NCBI GenBank assembly: GCA_020632475.1
Contig: JACKFM010000012.1
Span: forward strand, 1-28,289
From: Candidatus Omnitrophota bacterium
GTDB taxonomy: Bacteria; Omnitrophota; Omnitrophia; Omnitrophales; Aquincolibacteriaceae
DNA: 28,289 bases
Direction of reading: 5' to 3'
Part shown: positions 15,413-23,975 of the stretch, piece by piece
Position numbering within the stretch: the first letter of the stretch is position 1
Layout: each line of letters begins with the position of its first letter
Notes under the pieces: model-generated
The model's database searches: none
What the model saw: only the letters and a program-made list of their open reading frames with translations
Told to the model about the DNA's origin: nothing
Program-made: the position numbers and the translations under genes

Positions 15413-16533
15413 AAGGTACTTTTGATCGGATTTTTTATCCGCTTTTCCCAAAAACCGCTTTGGTCAATCTGATCCATAGCCTCCTGCGGGGACAGTTGCT
15501 GAAGACATTCACGCGTAAGACAATCCGACCGGTATCTAAAATTCTGATAACACGGACGGCACTCTAAATCCTTTTTACAAATGACCGTAGAGGGTGAAAT
15601 CAAAGGAGCAACGGGGCCATAAACAACGGGATCCACCGGTCCGTAAAAAGCAATCACCGGAACTCTGAGTGCGTGGGCCACATGAACCAAACCACCGTCA
15701 TTACCCGCAAAAAGCCGGGCCCCTTCAATCAGGGCAGCCGCCTGAATCAAATGAGCTTTTCCGGCAAGATTCACCGCTTTAACGGTTAATTGATTTTGCA
15801 ATTCACGGCATAGTTTTTCTTCTCCGGCGCTGCCTAGCAACAACACATTCAAGGCCGCGGTTTTCCGGCACAACTGCTCAATCAAACTCGCGTAATATTC
15901 TACGGGCCAACGCTTAAAACCGGCATCTTTGCCCCAGGACTCTCCGCCTCCCGGACTGATCGCTAGATAGGCCTGTCCTGAGATACCCTGTATCTCAAGT
16001 TGCTGCCGGGCTTCAAGCCGGTCTTTTTCATCCAGGTAGAATTCCATCCATTTGCCATCCACCGGTACACCGATTTTCTCAGCCACCTCACTGTAAAAAG
16101 CACTGGCATGCTTCCCGCTAAACCCCTTTGGCAAAGCCACCCGATGAGTCAGCCAAAATCCTCTTTTTTTATAAGCAAACCCCGCGACTAACGGAATCCC
16201 TAGCAATGTCCGGGCCCAGAAGGCATATTCATCACGCATAGAATAGTCAATCATCAGATCATAACGGCGTTTTCTCAGCACCGCTCCCAAGCGGTAAAGT
16301 TCACCCAGCGTCTGTTGAAATGTCTGGCGATGAAATCTGTCTTTATCAATCACAAAGACGTCATCCACATGCGGATTTTTACGGACAACTGATTCAGTCC
16401 GTGAACCCAGAAGCAGATCAACGCGTTCAACTCCCGGCTGAAGCCGTAATGCGCGCAATACAGGAGTCATAAATAAAAAATCACCAATCCCGAAAGGATG
16501 CACAAGAAGGACACGTTTAAACGGGCGGGTCAT
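15409..16533 (-). CDS. GT9 glycosyltransferase, heptosyltransferase-like (1)
   Basis: A 374-aa GT-B enzyme of family GT9. The ATG at 16533 has GGGAG just upstream and overlaps the stop of the preceding gene as ATGA, so it is preferred to a TTG at 16560. Residues 7-25 (RVLLVHPFGIGDFLFMTPV) form the N-terminal loop with the conserved Gly-x-Gly-Asp. The C-terminal half has ISPGGGESWGKDAGFKRWP near 192 and GNDGGLVHVAHALRVPVIAFYGP near 277, the ADP-heptose binding region. A cysteine cluster, C-x4-E-C-x2-C at about 319-328 plus C338 and C343, is typical of WaaQ-like members. It presumably adds heptose, or a related sugar, to the LPS inner core at the cytoplasmic membrane face. The acceptor cannot be assigned. 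Confidence 0.88.
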   Translation of the reverse strand: MTRPFKRVLLVHPFGIGDFLFMTPVLRALRLQPGVERVDLLLGSRTESVVRKNPHVDDVFVIDKDRFHRQTFQQTLGELYRLGAVLRKRRYDLMIDYSMRDEYAFWARTLLGIPLVAGFAYKKRGFWLTHRVALPKGFSGKHASAFYSEVAEKIGVPVDGKWMEFYLDEKDRLEARQQLEIQGISGQAYLAISPGGGESWGKDAGFKRWPVEYYASLIEQLCRKTAALNVLLLGSAGEEKLCRELQNQLTVKAVNLAGKAHLIQAAALIEGARLFAGNDGGLVHVAHALRVPVIAFYGPVDPVVYGPVAPLISPSTVICKKDLECRPCYQNFRYRSDCLTRECLQQLSPQEAMDQIDQSGFWEKRIKNPIKSTL

Positions 16534-17621
16534 TTTCTTTCTCCCGCCGCCGGACGGCAAAATTTTGAGGCATAGCTTTTGACACTCTCCATGACCTCAT
16601 TCACCCCGACGGCTTCAAGACATAAAAAATTAATCTGACATTCATGTGCCAGACAGGGATGACATCCGACATCCTTCCAAATCACCTGCGAATCAGGAGA
16701 TAACGGCCCCCATCTTTTGGGAGAAAGGCCGGGTTGGTTTCTGCCAAAAATAGAAATCACCGGTGTCCCTACGGCATTGGCAATGTGAACAGGCCCCGAA
16801 TCATTGGAAATCAACAAATCGCTTTTTTTAAGCAACGCCCCCAGCATTCCCAATGAAAGCCGTCCGCACAAATCATGGACTGTCTGAAGCGATTGCTGCT
16901 GGATTGTTTTGTGAAATTTACGATCACAACGCATTCCGACCACAAAAATTTCCGCATCATATTCCTTTTGAATCCATGCGGATAACCGGCCAAAAGATTC
17001 CGCAGGCCAAATTTTGGACGGACAACTGGCTGACGGATGAAGGACAAGCCAGGGCTTGTCTTTGACAACTCCCCTTTGCGCCAATAACTCATTCAAAGAT
17101 TTCTCATCCCTTTCACAGACCGGGAAGTACAATTCCAATTCATTCAGGGCGGGACGCCCGGTCCCCAAAGGCTCCAGCACATTAAAATTATATTCCGCCT
17201 CATGCCGCAGACCTCCGCTTTTATCATCCGTAACGACATGCGTCAGAGCCCAAGCCGCTTTACGTCCATAACCGATACGAATCGGGATGCCCGCGAGACG
17301 GCTCACCACATGCATACGGTTGGTTGCATGTAAATGAACGGCCACATTAAATTTCTTTTTCGCCAATTGCCTGGCAAAACAATAATTTCCCCACCAGCCT
17401 TTTTCGGATCCTTTTTTATCATAAAGAATAACTTCATTCAGATATGGATTTCCCTCCAGAATCTGGCGGTTTTCCTGAAAGGTTAAACCGGCGATCCAGG
17501 CTTGCGGAAAATGGCGCCGCAGAACCGCAAAAACAGGAGTCGACAGAACCAGGTCACCGATCCGGTCACTGCGGGTAATCAGGATACGCGCATTAGGTTT
17601 GATTTTAATTTTTTCATTCAT
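16530..17621 (-). CDS. GT9 glycosyltransferase, heptosyltransferase-like (2)
   Basis: A 363-aa GT9 enzyme from the ATG at 17621, where GGTGAG lies 9 nt upstream; a longer frame back to 17693 would overlap the preceding gene by 62 nt and is rejected. Residues 11-30 read ARILITRSDRIGDLVLSTPV, the canonical N-terminal motif. The donor-binding half shows HPSASCPSKIWPAESFGRL near 195 and SNDSGPVHIANAVGTPVISIFG near 272. Cysteines at about 320, 323, 328 and 334 form the same C-terminal cluster as the neighbouring copies. It starts 10 nt after the next gene upstream and overlaps the one downstream by 4 nt. Likely an LPS core heptosyltransferase of unknown linkage. Confidence 0.88.
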   Translation of the reverse strand: MNEKIKIKPNARILITRSDRIGDLVLSTPVFAVLRRHFPQAWIAGLTFQENRQILEGNPYLNEVILYDKKGSEKGWWGNYCFARQLAKKKFNVAVHLHATNRMHVVSRLAGIPIRIGYGRKAAWALTHVVTDDKSGGLRHEAEYNFNVLEPLGTGRPALNELELYFPVCERDEKSLNELLAQRGVVKDKPWLVLHPSASCPSKIWPAESFGRLSAWIQKEYDAEIFVVGMRCDRKFHKTIQQQSLQTVHDLCGRLSLGMLGALLKKSDLLISNDSGPVHIANAVGTPVISIFGRNQPGLSPKRWGPLSPDSQVIWKDVGCHPCLAHECQINFLCLEAVGVNEVMESVKSYASKFCRPAAGERK

Positions 17622-17631
17622 CGTAAAAATC

Positions 17632-18609
17632 TCACCGGCAAGCCTTTTGCCTTTCAAGCAGATTCCGGCAAGCAGCATAAACTTTTTCAGCATCTAAGTC
17701 CTCAAAACAATGCCGGCGCTCATACAAACAGCGCGGACTTTCACACGGAGAACATGGAGAGCCGGCGCGGACAATTTTAAACCGTTCACCTTCATGCCCG
17801 TAACGATGATGATTGGTGGGCCCGAAAACAGCTACAACCGGCACGTCCAGCTCAAACCCCATGTGCATCACGGCGCTATCATTCGAAAGCAATAAACCGG
17901 CCTTGGAAACAAGAAAGGCCAGTTCTCGAAGACTCGTCATTCCTCCGATTTGAACAATTCTGGCGGGATTCATTTCAACCAACGATTTCGAAAGTTCTCT
18001 TTCACGATGGTCTCCGGCAATCAGAATGGTTTGGGGGAAATTTTTAAGCAGGTTTTCAATCACCTTTGAGAATCCTTGAAGCGGCCATGTTTTCAGACCA
18101 CTGGCGGCGACCGGGGCAATAAGAATCCATCCGTTTGAAAGCGTCACTCCGGCTGCGGATAACTTTTCCAAAACCGAAACGCGATCGGCTTCATGAAAGA
18201 AATCAAACCCGGTGTGACAGCCCGTATCAAGTCCCGTCATTCCCAGGACTTCAAGATGACGTTCACGCATATTCGTTTGACTAAAATTTCTGACGACCGG
18301 GCTCCTCTTTGAGGCGCTCACCATAAACGGAATGGCTGAATTGCGCAGATCGATCACAAGATCATATTTCTGTTTACGGAGTTCAAAGATAAAGGCAAGC
18401 TTATCATGGAGAGATTTCTTCTTATCATAGACGATCAGCTTATGGACAAAGCGGCTTTGTTCAAAGACTCCCCTGGCTCTCGGCCCGCTCACAACGGTCA
18501 GGCGGGCATCGGGGAATTGGTGAACCAATGCCATAAGCGCAGGCGTCGTCAGGATGGCATCGCCAATATTACTGAGGCTGATAAATAATATCGATGTGAT
18601 TTTTTTCAT
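17632..18609 (-). CDS. GT9 glycosyltransferase, heptosyltransferase-like (3)
   Basis: A 325-aa GT9 enzyme, the shortest of the set. Residues 5-23 read TSILFISLSNIGDAILTTP. The donor side has APVAASGLKTWPLQGFSKV near 168 and LSNDSAVMHMGFELDVPVVAVFGP near 241. Note the NDSA-x2-H variant: Ala replaces the usual Gly and the family His is kept. C-terminal cysteines (C-S-P-C-E-S-P-R-C) match copies 1 and 2. The ATG at 18609 lacks a clear Shine-Dalgarno sequence. It is the first gene after the 18610-18838 gap and may start a new transcription unit, though only a weak promoter-like pair (TTGCTT, 16 nt, TAAGAT) is visible there. Substrate unknown. Confidence 0.86.
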   Translation of the reverse strand: MKKITSILFISLSNIGDAILTTPALMALVHQFPDARLTVVSGPRARGVFEQSRFVHKLIVYDKKKSLHDKLAFIFELRKQKYDLVIDLRNSAIPFMVSASKRSPVVRNFSQTNMRERHLEVLGMTGLDTGCHTGFDFFHEADRVSVLEKLSAAGVTLSNGWILIAPVAASGLKTWPLQGFSKVIENLLKNFPQTILIAGDHRERELSKSLVEMNPARIVQIGGMTSLRELAFLVSKAGLLLSNDSAVMHMGFELDVPVVAVFGPTNHHRYGHEGERFKIVRAGSPCSPCESPRCLYERRHCFEDLDAEKVYAACRNLLERQKACR

Positions 18610-18707
18610 GAACGAACTGTCCGGTTCTTATCCATCACGTGTTATCTTAAAATTGAAGAAGTGCTAAGCAATCGATCAAAAGTCTTTTAATATTTGTCCT
18701 TTAAATT

Positions 18708-18813
18708 TTTAAAAAAGAAAAATACTGTGTAAAAACAATTCGCACCGCTATGCGCGGCGGGAAAGCTTCCAAAGCGCATGGTGCGTTTCGTAACAATATT
18801 TTTCTTTTTTAAA
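18708..18813. repeat. 106-bp palindrome with perfect 17-bp ends
   Basis: The outer arms at 18708-18724 and 18797-18813 are exact inverse complements over 17 bp (TTTAAAAAAGAAAAATA on the plus strand). Inside, CGCACC and ATGCGC (left, separated by GCT) pair with GCGCATGGTGCG (right), and a GGAA/TTCC mini-stem caps the structure. The element begins 25 nt after the stop of the GT9 gene at 18839-19885. Oligo-T runs on both strands fit a bidirectional terminator. The long exact ends around a GC-rich core also resemble a REP/MITE-like element. No target-site duplication and no second copy were seen in this window. Confidence 0.7.
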
Positions 18814-18838
18814 TACACAAGAACTTATGTTCTGTTAC

Positions 18839-19885
18839 TTAGTCTATTCCGGATTTTTGGGAACCCGGCACTTGAACCCATGCCTGCTGCAAAATGGTTT
18901 CAAACACCTGTTCGGGCGAAATTTTAGAAAGCCAGCCGTCTTTGGGCAGATCGTCCGAATACCAGGGCACTTTAAATCCGTCAGGGACAAAATGCAGGAT
19001 TTTTTTGGGGCCCGTTCCCCTCGGACCGGTTAATTCAGGATCTGTAGGACCGAAAAGCGCGAGAACTTTCGCCCCGGAGCCTGCAGCAATATGCATCGGA
19101 CCGGAATCGCCGGTTACGACAAAAGCGCTTTGGGCAAAAAGAGCACCTAACTCTTCAAGCGATGTCTGTCCGGTCAAAATAAGAAACGGGGCTGTCTGCA
19201 CATGACGTCTGAATTTTTCGGCAAGCGGCCAATCGGTCTCAGCACCCGTGATCACCACCGGAAACTGAAAGGCAGCATGAATTTTATCCGCCAAAGCGGA
19301 AAAATGTTCAGGCGGCCATTGTTTAGGCTCCCAATTCGCCCCGAGATGAAAACAGACAAAACGGCCGGGCTGCAAACCTCGTTCCATTAAGATCTGTGCA
19401 ATATAGTCAGAGGCCTTCGATGAATAATAGAAATGGTAAGCAGCCCCGGGATTGACCGGTACACCGGATTTATATGCCAGGTGTAAAAAATAATCGACCT
19501 GATGCATCCTCCCTGAAGGCTCCTCGACCGCAGAAGTCAAAAATGCCCGGCGTTTCGCCCGATAGCCAATACGCGTTTCAACACCGGCCAAAAATAAAAC
19601 CAAGGCTCTGGTCATTGAACGATGAAACAAATAGCCCGCATCCCAGTTTTTTTTTCTTAATTGCCGGATAAAATTAATTTTTGCCAGTAGAGAGCGGTGT
19701 GTGTTTTTTTCATCAAACAGATAAACCTCATCTATGTCCGGATGGGCTTTTAAAATATCATGACAACGCAAAGGGGCAATGCAGGCGATAAAAGCAGAAG
19801 GATATTTTCTTTTAATTGCTTCAATTGCGGGCAATTGAAAAAGGATGTCCCCCAGCCAGTTTTTTGTAAAAATCAAAATATTCAT
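18839..19885 (-). CDS. GT9 glycosyltransferase, heptosyltransferase-like (4)
   Basis: A 348-aa GT9 enzyme. It opens MNILIFTKNWLGDILFQLPA, where the usual Gly-x-Gly-Asp loop is N-W-L-G-D. The donor-binding half shows CFHLGANWEPKQWPPEHFSAL near 174 and VTGDSGPMHIAAGSGAKVLALFGP near 269. It resembles heptosyltransferase II (WaaF) and lacks the C-terminal cysteine cluster of copies 1-3, so it probably transfers to a different acceptor. It lies 8 nt after the GT4-GT9 fusion and is followed by the palindrome at 18708-18813, making it the likely last gene of the waaA-lpxK unit. The sugar and linkage are not determinable from sequence. Confidence 0.87.
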   Translation of the reverse strand: MNILIFTKNWLGDILFQLPAIEAIKRKYPSAFIACIAPLRCHDILKAHPDIDEVYLFDEKNTHRSLLAKINFIRQLRKKNWDAGYLFHRSMTRALVLFLAGVETRIGYRAKRRAFLTSAVEEPSGRMHQVDYFLHLAYKSGVPVNPGAAYHFYYSSKASDYIAQILMERGLQPGRFVCFHLGANWEPKQWPPEHFSALADKIHAAFQFPVVITGAETDWPLAEKFRRHVQTAPFLILTGQTSLEELGALFAQSAFVVTGDSGPMHIAAGSGAKVLALFGPTDPELTGPRGTGPKKILHFVPDGFKVPWYSDDLPKDGWLSKISPEQVFETILQQAWVQVPGSQKSGID

Positions 19886-19893
19886 AATAGGCT

Positions 19894-22038
19894 TTAAACG
19901 GTATCGCCGGTCACAGACTGTGCCCGTTCAATTTTCACTTTTTTCCCGGCCAGTTGTTTCAAAACGGCATTAAAAACTTCCTGCACGGAAATCTTCTTCA
20001 TGCAAGCCAGTTGTTCCTCCATACGGCAGACCCCGCTGTAACACGGTTGGCAGGCTAAATGCCGGGTCAGCACAATAGAATCCTCAGCCGGAGGCATATG
20101 CCGGCGGGGATCGGTCGGGCCAAAAAAACTGACAATCCGCGTACCCACCGCAGCAGCGACATGCAACGGAGCCGTATCTCCGGTAACGATCACATCCAAA
20201 CGTTTAATCAACGAAACCAAATCCTTAAGATTGGTTTTGCCGGACAGGTTTAAAATCTTATGCGGGTGGAGCGCCCTCAACTCTTCGGCCTTTTCGGGCT
20301 CCTGGCCTGAACCGATTAAAACAATATCGCAATCGCATTTACGGACAAGCTCACCGGCCAACTGCCGAAAATGTTCAAACGGCCAGCGTTTAGTCGGCCA
20401 ATGCTCGCTGGACTCCATCACAAATCCGACTCTCGGAGACAGAGACATTTCGTTTTTACGCGTTAACAGCTGTTCTATCCGGTCTTCCGCTTCGGCATCC
20501 AGCGGCAATTCAAGCTCATCATCCAATTTACTGATTCCAAGTTTTGTTAAGATGCGAAATTGGTGCTTAACCGGGGCATCAACGGTTTCAAAGTTTTTAT
20601 CCGGACGATTGACCAGAAAACCAAATTTTCCGCGGGCAAAACCATAACGGGCCGGGATTCCCGATAACGCAGACAATAAGTGGGTCCATTTGGTATTCTG
20701 AAAATCAACCGAAAGATCAAAACTTTCCCGGCGAAGTTTTTTGGCCCATTTCAACAAATAACCGACTTTGGAAAGTTTTTTCCTGTCAATCATGATGACT
20801 TCGTTCAAATAAGGCGAGGTAGAAATCAGCGGAGCTAATGCCTTGTCCACCAACAGGGATATGTGGGCTTTCGGATAACGGTTACGGATCATCCTCAAAC
20901 TGGGGGTAATAAGAATCAGGTCACCCATGGCACCCAGTTTAATTAACAAAATCTTCTTCTCACGGTGAACCTCTTCATAAACGGCAATTGTCTTATGAAT
21001 CATTTGATCAAGAGTAAACTGAGACTTGACCTTTTGATAGAGTGCTCCGGCCAGACTCGCTGCTTTCGCACGATCAACAAGCAGATCAAACATCGCCTCG
21101 GCCATCGCCGGCACATCACCGGGAGGAACCAGCACTCCGTTTTTCCCGTCTTCAATGATGTCAAGGACGCCGCCGACACGCGTTGCTAAAACCGCCGTTC
21201 CGACTGCCCCCGCTTCAATGACCACACGGCCAAAAGCCTCGGGAACCAGAGTGCCTAAAACCAAGAGATCCGAATCAGTAAGAAGTTCTGCAATATCCCT
21301 GCGTGTCCCCAACATCTTGACGCAGGATTCAAGACCAAGCTGCCGGACGGTTTCTTGAAGTTTATGCGTATATTTATTTTTCCCCTTTCCCTCCGAACCC
21401 ACGATCAAAACCTCAATTCGCTGAAGTTTCTGCCTGAGCTGATGAATCGCATGCAAAAACTCAACCTGTCCTTTAATCGGAGAAAGCCTTCCGACATTGA
21501 TAATCCGGAGCGTTTCGGGTCTTGACTCATAGCGTTCAAAACGATGCGGAAATTGTTCAATATCCAATCCGCGGTGGATGAGACGTATTCTTTCAGGGGA
21601 TACCGCAAAATGATCAATCATATGCCGTCCGACGACATTGGAAATAACAATCACTCTTTTGCCCCACCCCATGATACGACTTAACAAATGTGTCGAATAA
21701 TATCCATGGCAGGTGGTCACAAAAGGAATTCCCGTCTGCCGGCAGGCAAGCCAGGCCAGCCATGCGGGCACACGGCTCCGGGCATGCACCACATCAATCC
21801 TTTCACGGCGCAGGATTTTGACTAATTTAGGAACCAGTGCCAGTGATAGCAAAGATTTTTTATGGACCGCCAGGGTGTAATGGCTGACACCCATTTTCTG
21901 CAGCTCTTTGACCAAAGCTCCACCGGATGAAATCACCACGGTTTTATGCCCCTGCATCTTCATGGCCCGGGCCAAATCGATCACTCCGCGCTCAACGCCT
22001 CCGACTTCAAGAGACGGAAGAATTTGCAGCGTCCTCAT
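19894..22038 (-). CDS. Two-domain glycosyltransferase: GT4 fused to GT9
   Basis: A 714-aa protein made of two complete glycosyltransferases. Residues 1 to about 358 are a GT4 enzyme: LEVGGVERGVIDLARAM near 10, DVVHARSRVPAWLA near 82, NVGRLSPIKGQVEF near 181, and the E-x7-E motif PEAFGRVVIEAGAVG at 266-280 with Glu267 and Glu275. Residues about 361-714 are a GT9 enzyme: KKILLIKLGAMGDLILITPS at 361-380, then TGDTAPLHVAAAVGTRIVSFFGP near 635 and cysteines around C-Q-P-C-Y-S-G-V-C. Either half alone has normal family length, and the frame is uninterrupted. The ATG overlaps the preceding stop (ATGA). The two halves probably add consecutive sugars of the LPS core, which is inference. Donors are unknown, although ADP-heptose is likely for the GT9 half. 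Confidence 0.87.
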   Translation of the reverse strand: MRTLQILPSLEVGGVERGVIDLARAMKMQGHKTVVISSGGALVKELQKMGVSHYTLAVHKKSLLSLALVPKLVKILRRERIDVVHARSRVPAWLAWLACRQTGIPFVTTCHGYYSTHLLSRIMGWGKRVIVISNVVGRHMIDHFAVSPERIRLIHRGLDIEQFPHRFERYESRPETLRIINVGRLSPIKGQVEFLHAIHQLRQKLQRIEVLIVGSEGKGKNKYTHKLQETVRQLGLESCVKMLGTRRDIAELLTDSDLLVLGTLVPEAFGRVVIEAGAVGTAVLATRVGGVLDIIEDGKNGVLVPPGDVPAMAEAMFDLLVDRAKAASLAGALYQKVKSQFTLDQMIHKTIAVYEEVHREKKILLIKLGAMGDLILITPSLRMIRNRYPKAHISLLVDKALAPLISTSPYLNEVIMIDRKKLSKVGYLLKWAKKLRRESFDLSVDFQNTKWTHLLSALSGIPARYGFARGKFGFLVNRPDKNFETVDAPVKHQFRILTKLGISKLDDELELPLDAEAEDRIEQLLTRKNEMSLSPRVGFVMESSEHWPTKRWPFEHFRQLAGELVRKCDCDIVLIGSGQEPEKAEELRALHPHKILNLSGKTNLKDLVSLIKRLDVIVTGDTAPLHVAAAVGTRIVSFFGPTDPRRHMPPAEDSIVLTRHLACQPCYSGVCRMEEQLACMKKISVQEVFNAVLKQLAGKKVKIERAQSVTGDTV

Positions 22039-23975
22039 AACATAGCCTCCAGCCTTTCACACAGCGAGGATTCCTGATCTTTGAAAAGATCCGGCACTTG
22101 AGAAGTTTTAAGATACGGTAGATGTTTTTCCACTTCATCAATGCGGGTCACCACCACTGCTTTTTTTTCACGCAATAGTTCCTGAAACCGCCTGTGCTTT
22201 TCAGGCAGCCTGCCGGAATCCAGACTTAAAACAATCACCTTTTTGGCGGCCGACACCGCTTCTGAAATCATTGAGATACTGTCTTCGGTCACGATTAAAA
22301 TCTCCGCAAGGGCCATCATCCCCGGCACCACTTCAGACCTCGAATCTTCGGATGCAACCACCATCATCTGGCATCCTTTCATATGCGGTTTCCTACTTTT
22401 TAAAAAAACTTCGATATCCTTTGGAGTTCTACGTGACGTGGTCACAACATAATCCCCGAAAGAATCGCGATTTCTCTCTAAAATCGAGATTAATTTTTCT
22501 ACCGGGGCCATATCCATCCGGTAATGGCGAGTCACGCCGCCAATAAAAACACCGATCTTTACCTTCGATGGATCCTCCATTTCATCACTAATCCGGCTTC
22601 TCGCATCTTGCCATTGCCCCGGATCGACAAGACTGGGGGTCAAAAGAGTACGAAAGGATTCCCGAGGCACTGTGCCTTGATCATGGGCGGGAATAAGCGC
22701 CAAATCGTATTTGAAAAAATTAAACGGAAATCCCGGTTTCATCAGGACAATACTTTTAGCGCGCGATTCTTTGGCCAAACAAAGATTCAACGGCACTAAA
22801 GCCGATCCGCTGGAAATCACAAAATCCGCTCCGGCATGCCTGATTCTTTCGGCCGTTTCAGATTCAAAAAAACACTTTAGCCAGTGCAAACGTCCCTGGG
22901 CCCAAGGAATAAAAAAGAACGCCAGAGATTTAAAGAGCCGCTCATGCCACTTGCTGCGGTACCTGACGGTAATCGTTTCAAGCGGATATTCCATCCCTTC
23001 CCGGCCAAACTGGCTACGAACCTTTTGAAAGGAAGCCGCCACGGCTTGAGACTGTTTGACATGGCCGGGTTTTCCATCCGAAAGAATTAAAAGCCGTTTC
23101 GTCCAACTGTACTTCCAGCGCTTAGTCGCCCAAAACCACTGGCTCGGATATTTTTCGATCATACGCTCCAGTGAAGCTAAGTAGGTTTTAACGGCTTCGT
23201 TCAACTCATCGGGGGTTTCAAAACGGGTAATTGGTTCCTCAACATAACAATCATGCTCATCTTTTTCACTACGAACGGAAAAACCGGGTAACACCAATGC
23301 CCCGGTGCGCCGGGCCAATTCAAAAGGACCGGTCAGAACAGTCGTTTTCCGGCCCAGGAAAGGAAGAATCAGCCCTTCGGATTTGCCCGCGTCCTCATCC
23401 CCGAGCAGTGCAATATATTTTTTCTGCTTCAAGACACGCAGAAGTTCACGTACCCCCATGCCGCGGCTTGTCGCCACGGATCCGTGAGCTCCCCTAAAAT
23501 CGTTTAAAAGATCATTTAACCGCTTGTGTTTCTGACTTCGTTCTAAAACATGGACCGGACCGGCAAAATGCACGGCGGCAAAATGAAGAATCTCCCAATT
23601 ACCAAAATGGGCCGTTAAAAGGACAACCCCTTTACCTTTTTGTATGGTTTTTTCAAAGCGATCCAGGTGATGCCAGCGGACCTTTCGCGAAAACTCCTGA
23701 GGATTCAGGGCGGAAAAATACATAATTTCGATTCCCATTTGCGCAATATGCGCAAAATGGTCTTTGACGATCTTCCAGCGAGCCCGTTCATCATAACGTT
23801 TCCCGAAGGCTGCCTTTAAATCCGCATAAGCTACGCGCCGGCGTCCCGAAAAATAAAAAAAAACACAGGCTGCCGAGCGGGCAAAAAACAACGATACCCC
23901 AACCGGTACTTTTCTCACCAGATACAGCAGTCCGCACAGAAGGCGATATGCCGCCTGGTCCAAAAAAGATTGCAT
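22035..23975 (-). CDS. Fusion of LpxL/HtrB-type lipid A acyltransferase with an ELM1-like GT-B domain
   Basis: A 646-aa protein with two domains. Residues 1 to about 290 match the LpxL/HtrB family: a hydrophobic N-terminus (about 12-42), catalytic HFGNWE with His123 and Glu128, GDEDAGKSEGLILPFLG near 192, and the C-terminal QWFWATKRWKY. Residues about 293-646 match the ELM1 (DUF1022) family, named after a plant mitochondrial fission protein: LILSDGKPGHVKQSQAVA at 296-313, GVFIGGVTRHYRMD, VTTSRRTPKDI and IVTEDSISMISEA. ELM1 proteins look like GT-B glycosyltransferases, and bacterial ones are of unknown function. The ATG overlaps the lpxK stop (TAATG) and the stop overlaps the next ATG, so the protein is coupled within the lipid A/core genes. 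Confidence 0.85.
   Translation of the reverse strand: MQSFLDQAAYRLLCGLLYLVRKVPVGVSLFFARSAACVFFYFSGRRRVAYADLKAAFGKRYDERARWKIVKDHFAHIAQMGIEIMYFSALNPQEFSRKVRWHHLDRFEKTIQKGKGVVLLTAHFGNWEILHFAAVHFAGPVHVLERSQKHKRLNDLLNDFRGAHGSVATSRGMGVRELLRVLKQKKYIALLGDEDAGKSEGLILPFLGRKTTVLTGPFELARRTGALVLPGFSVRSEKDEHDCYVEEPITRFETPDELNEAVKTYLASLERMIEKYPSQWFWATKRWKYSWTKRLLILSDGKPGHVKQSQAVAASFQKVRSQFGREGMEYPLETITVRYRSKWHERLFKSLAFFFIPWAQGRLHWLKCFFESETAERIRHAGADFVISSGSALVPLNLCLAKESRAKSIVLMKPGFPFNFFKYDLALIPAHDQGTVPRESFRTLLTPSLVDPGQWQDARSRISDEMEDPSKVKIGVFIGGVTRHYRMDMAPVEKLISILERNRDSFGDYVVTTSRRTPKDIEVFLKSRKPHMKGCQMMVVASEDSRSEVVPGMMALAEILIVTEDSISMISEAVSAAKKVIVLSLDSGRLPEKHRRFQELLREKKAVVVTRIDEVEKHLPYLKTSQVPDLFKDQESSLCERLEAML

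Noticed and set aside
17622..17693. Longer start for the second GT9 gene
   Set aside because: It would overlap the upstream GT9 gene by 62 nt and place an unrelated leader before the GT9 motif; the ATG at 17621 has GGTGAG upstream.
18610..18707. Promoter for the GT9 gene at 17632-18609
   Set aside because: Only a poor match (TTGCTT, 16 nt, TAAGAT) is visible, so it is not annotated as a feature.
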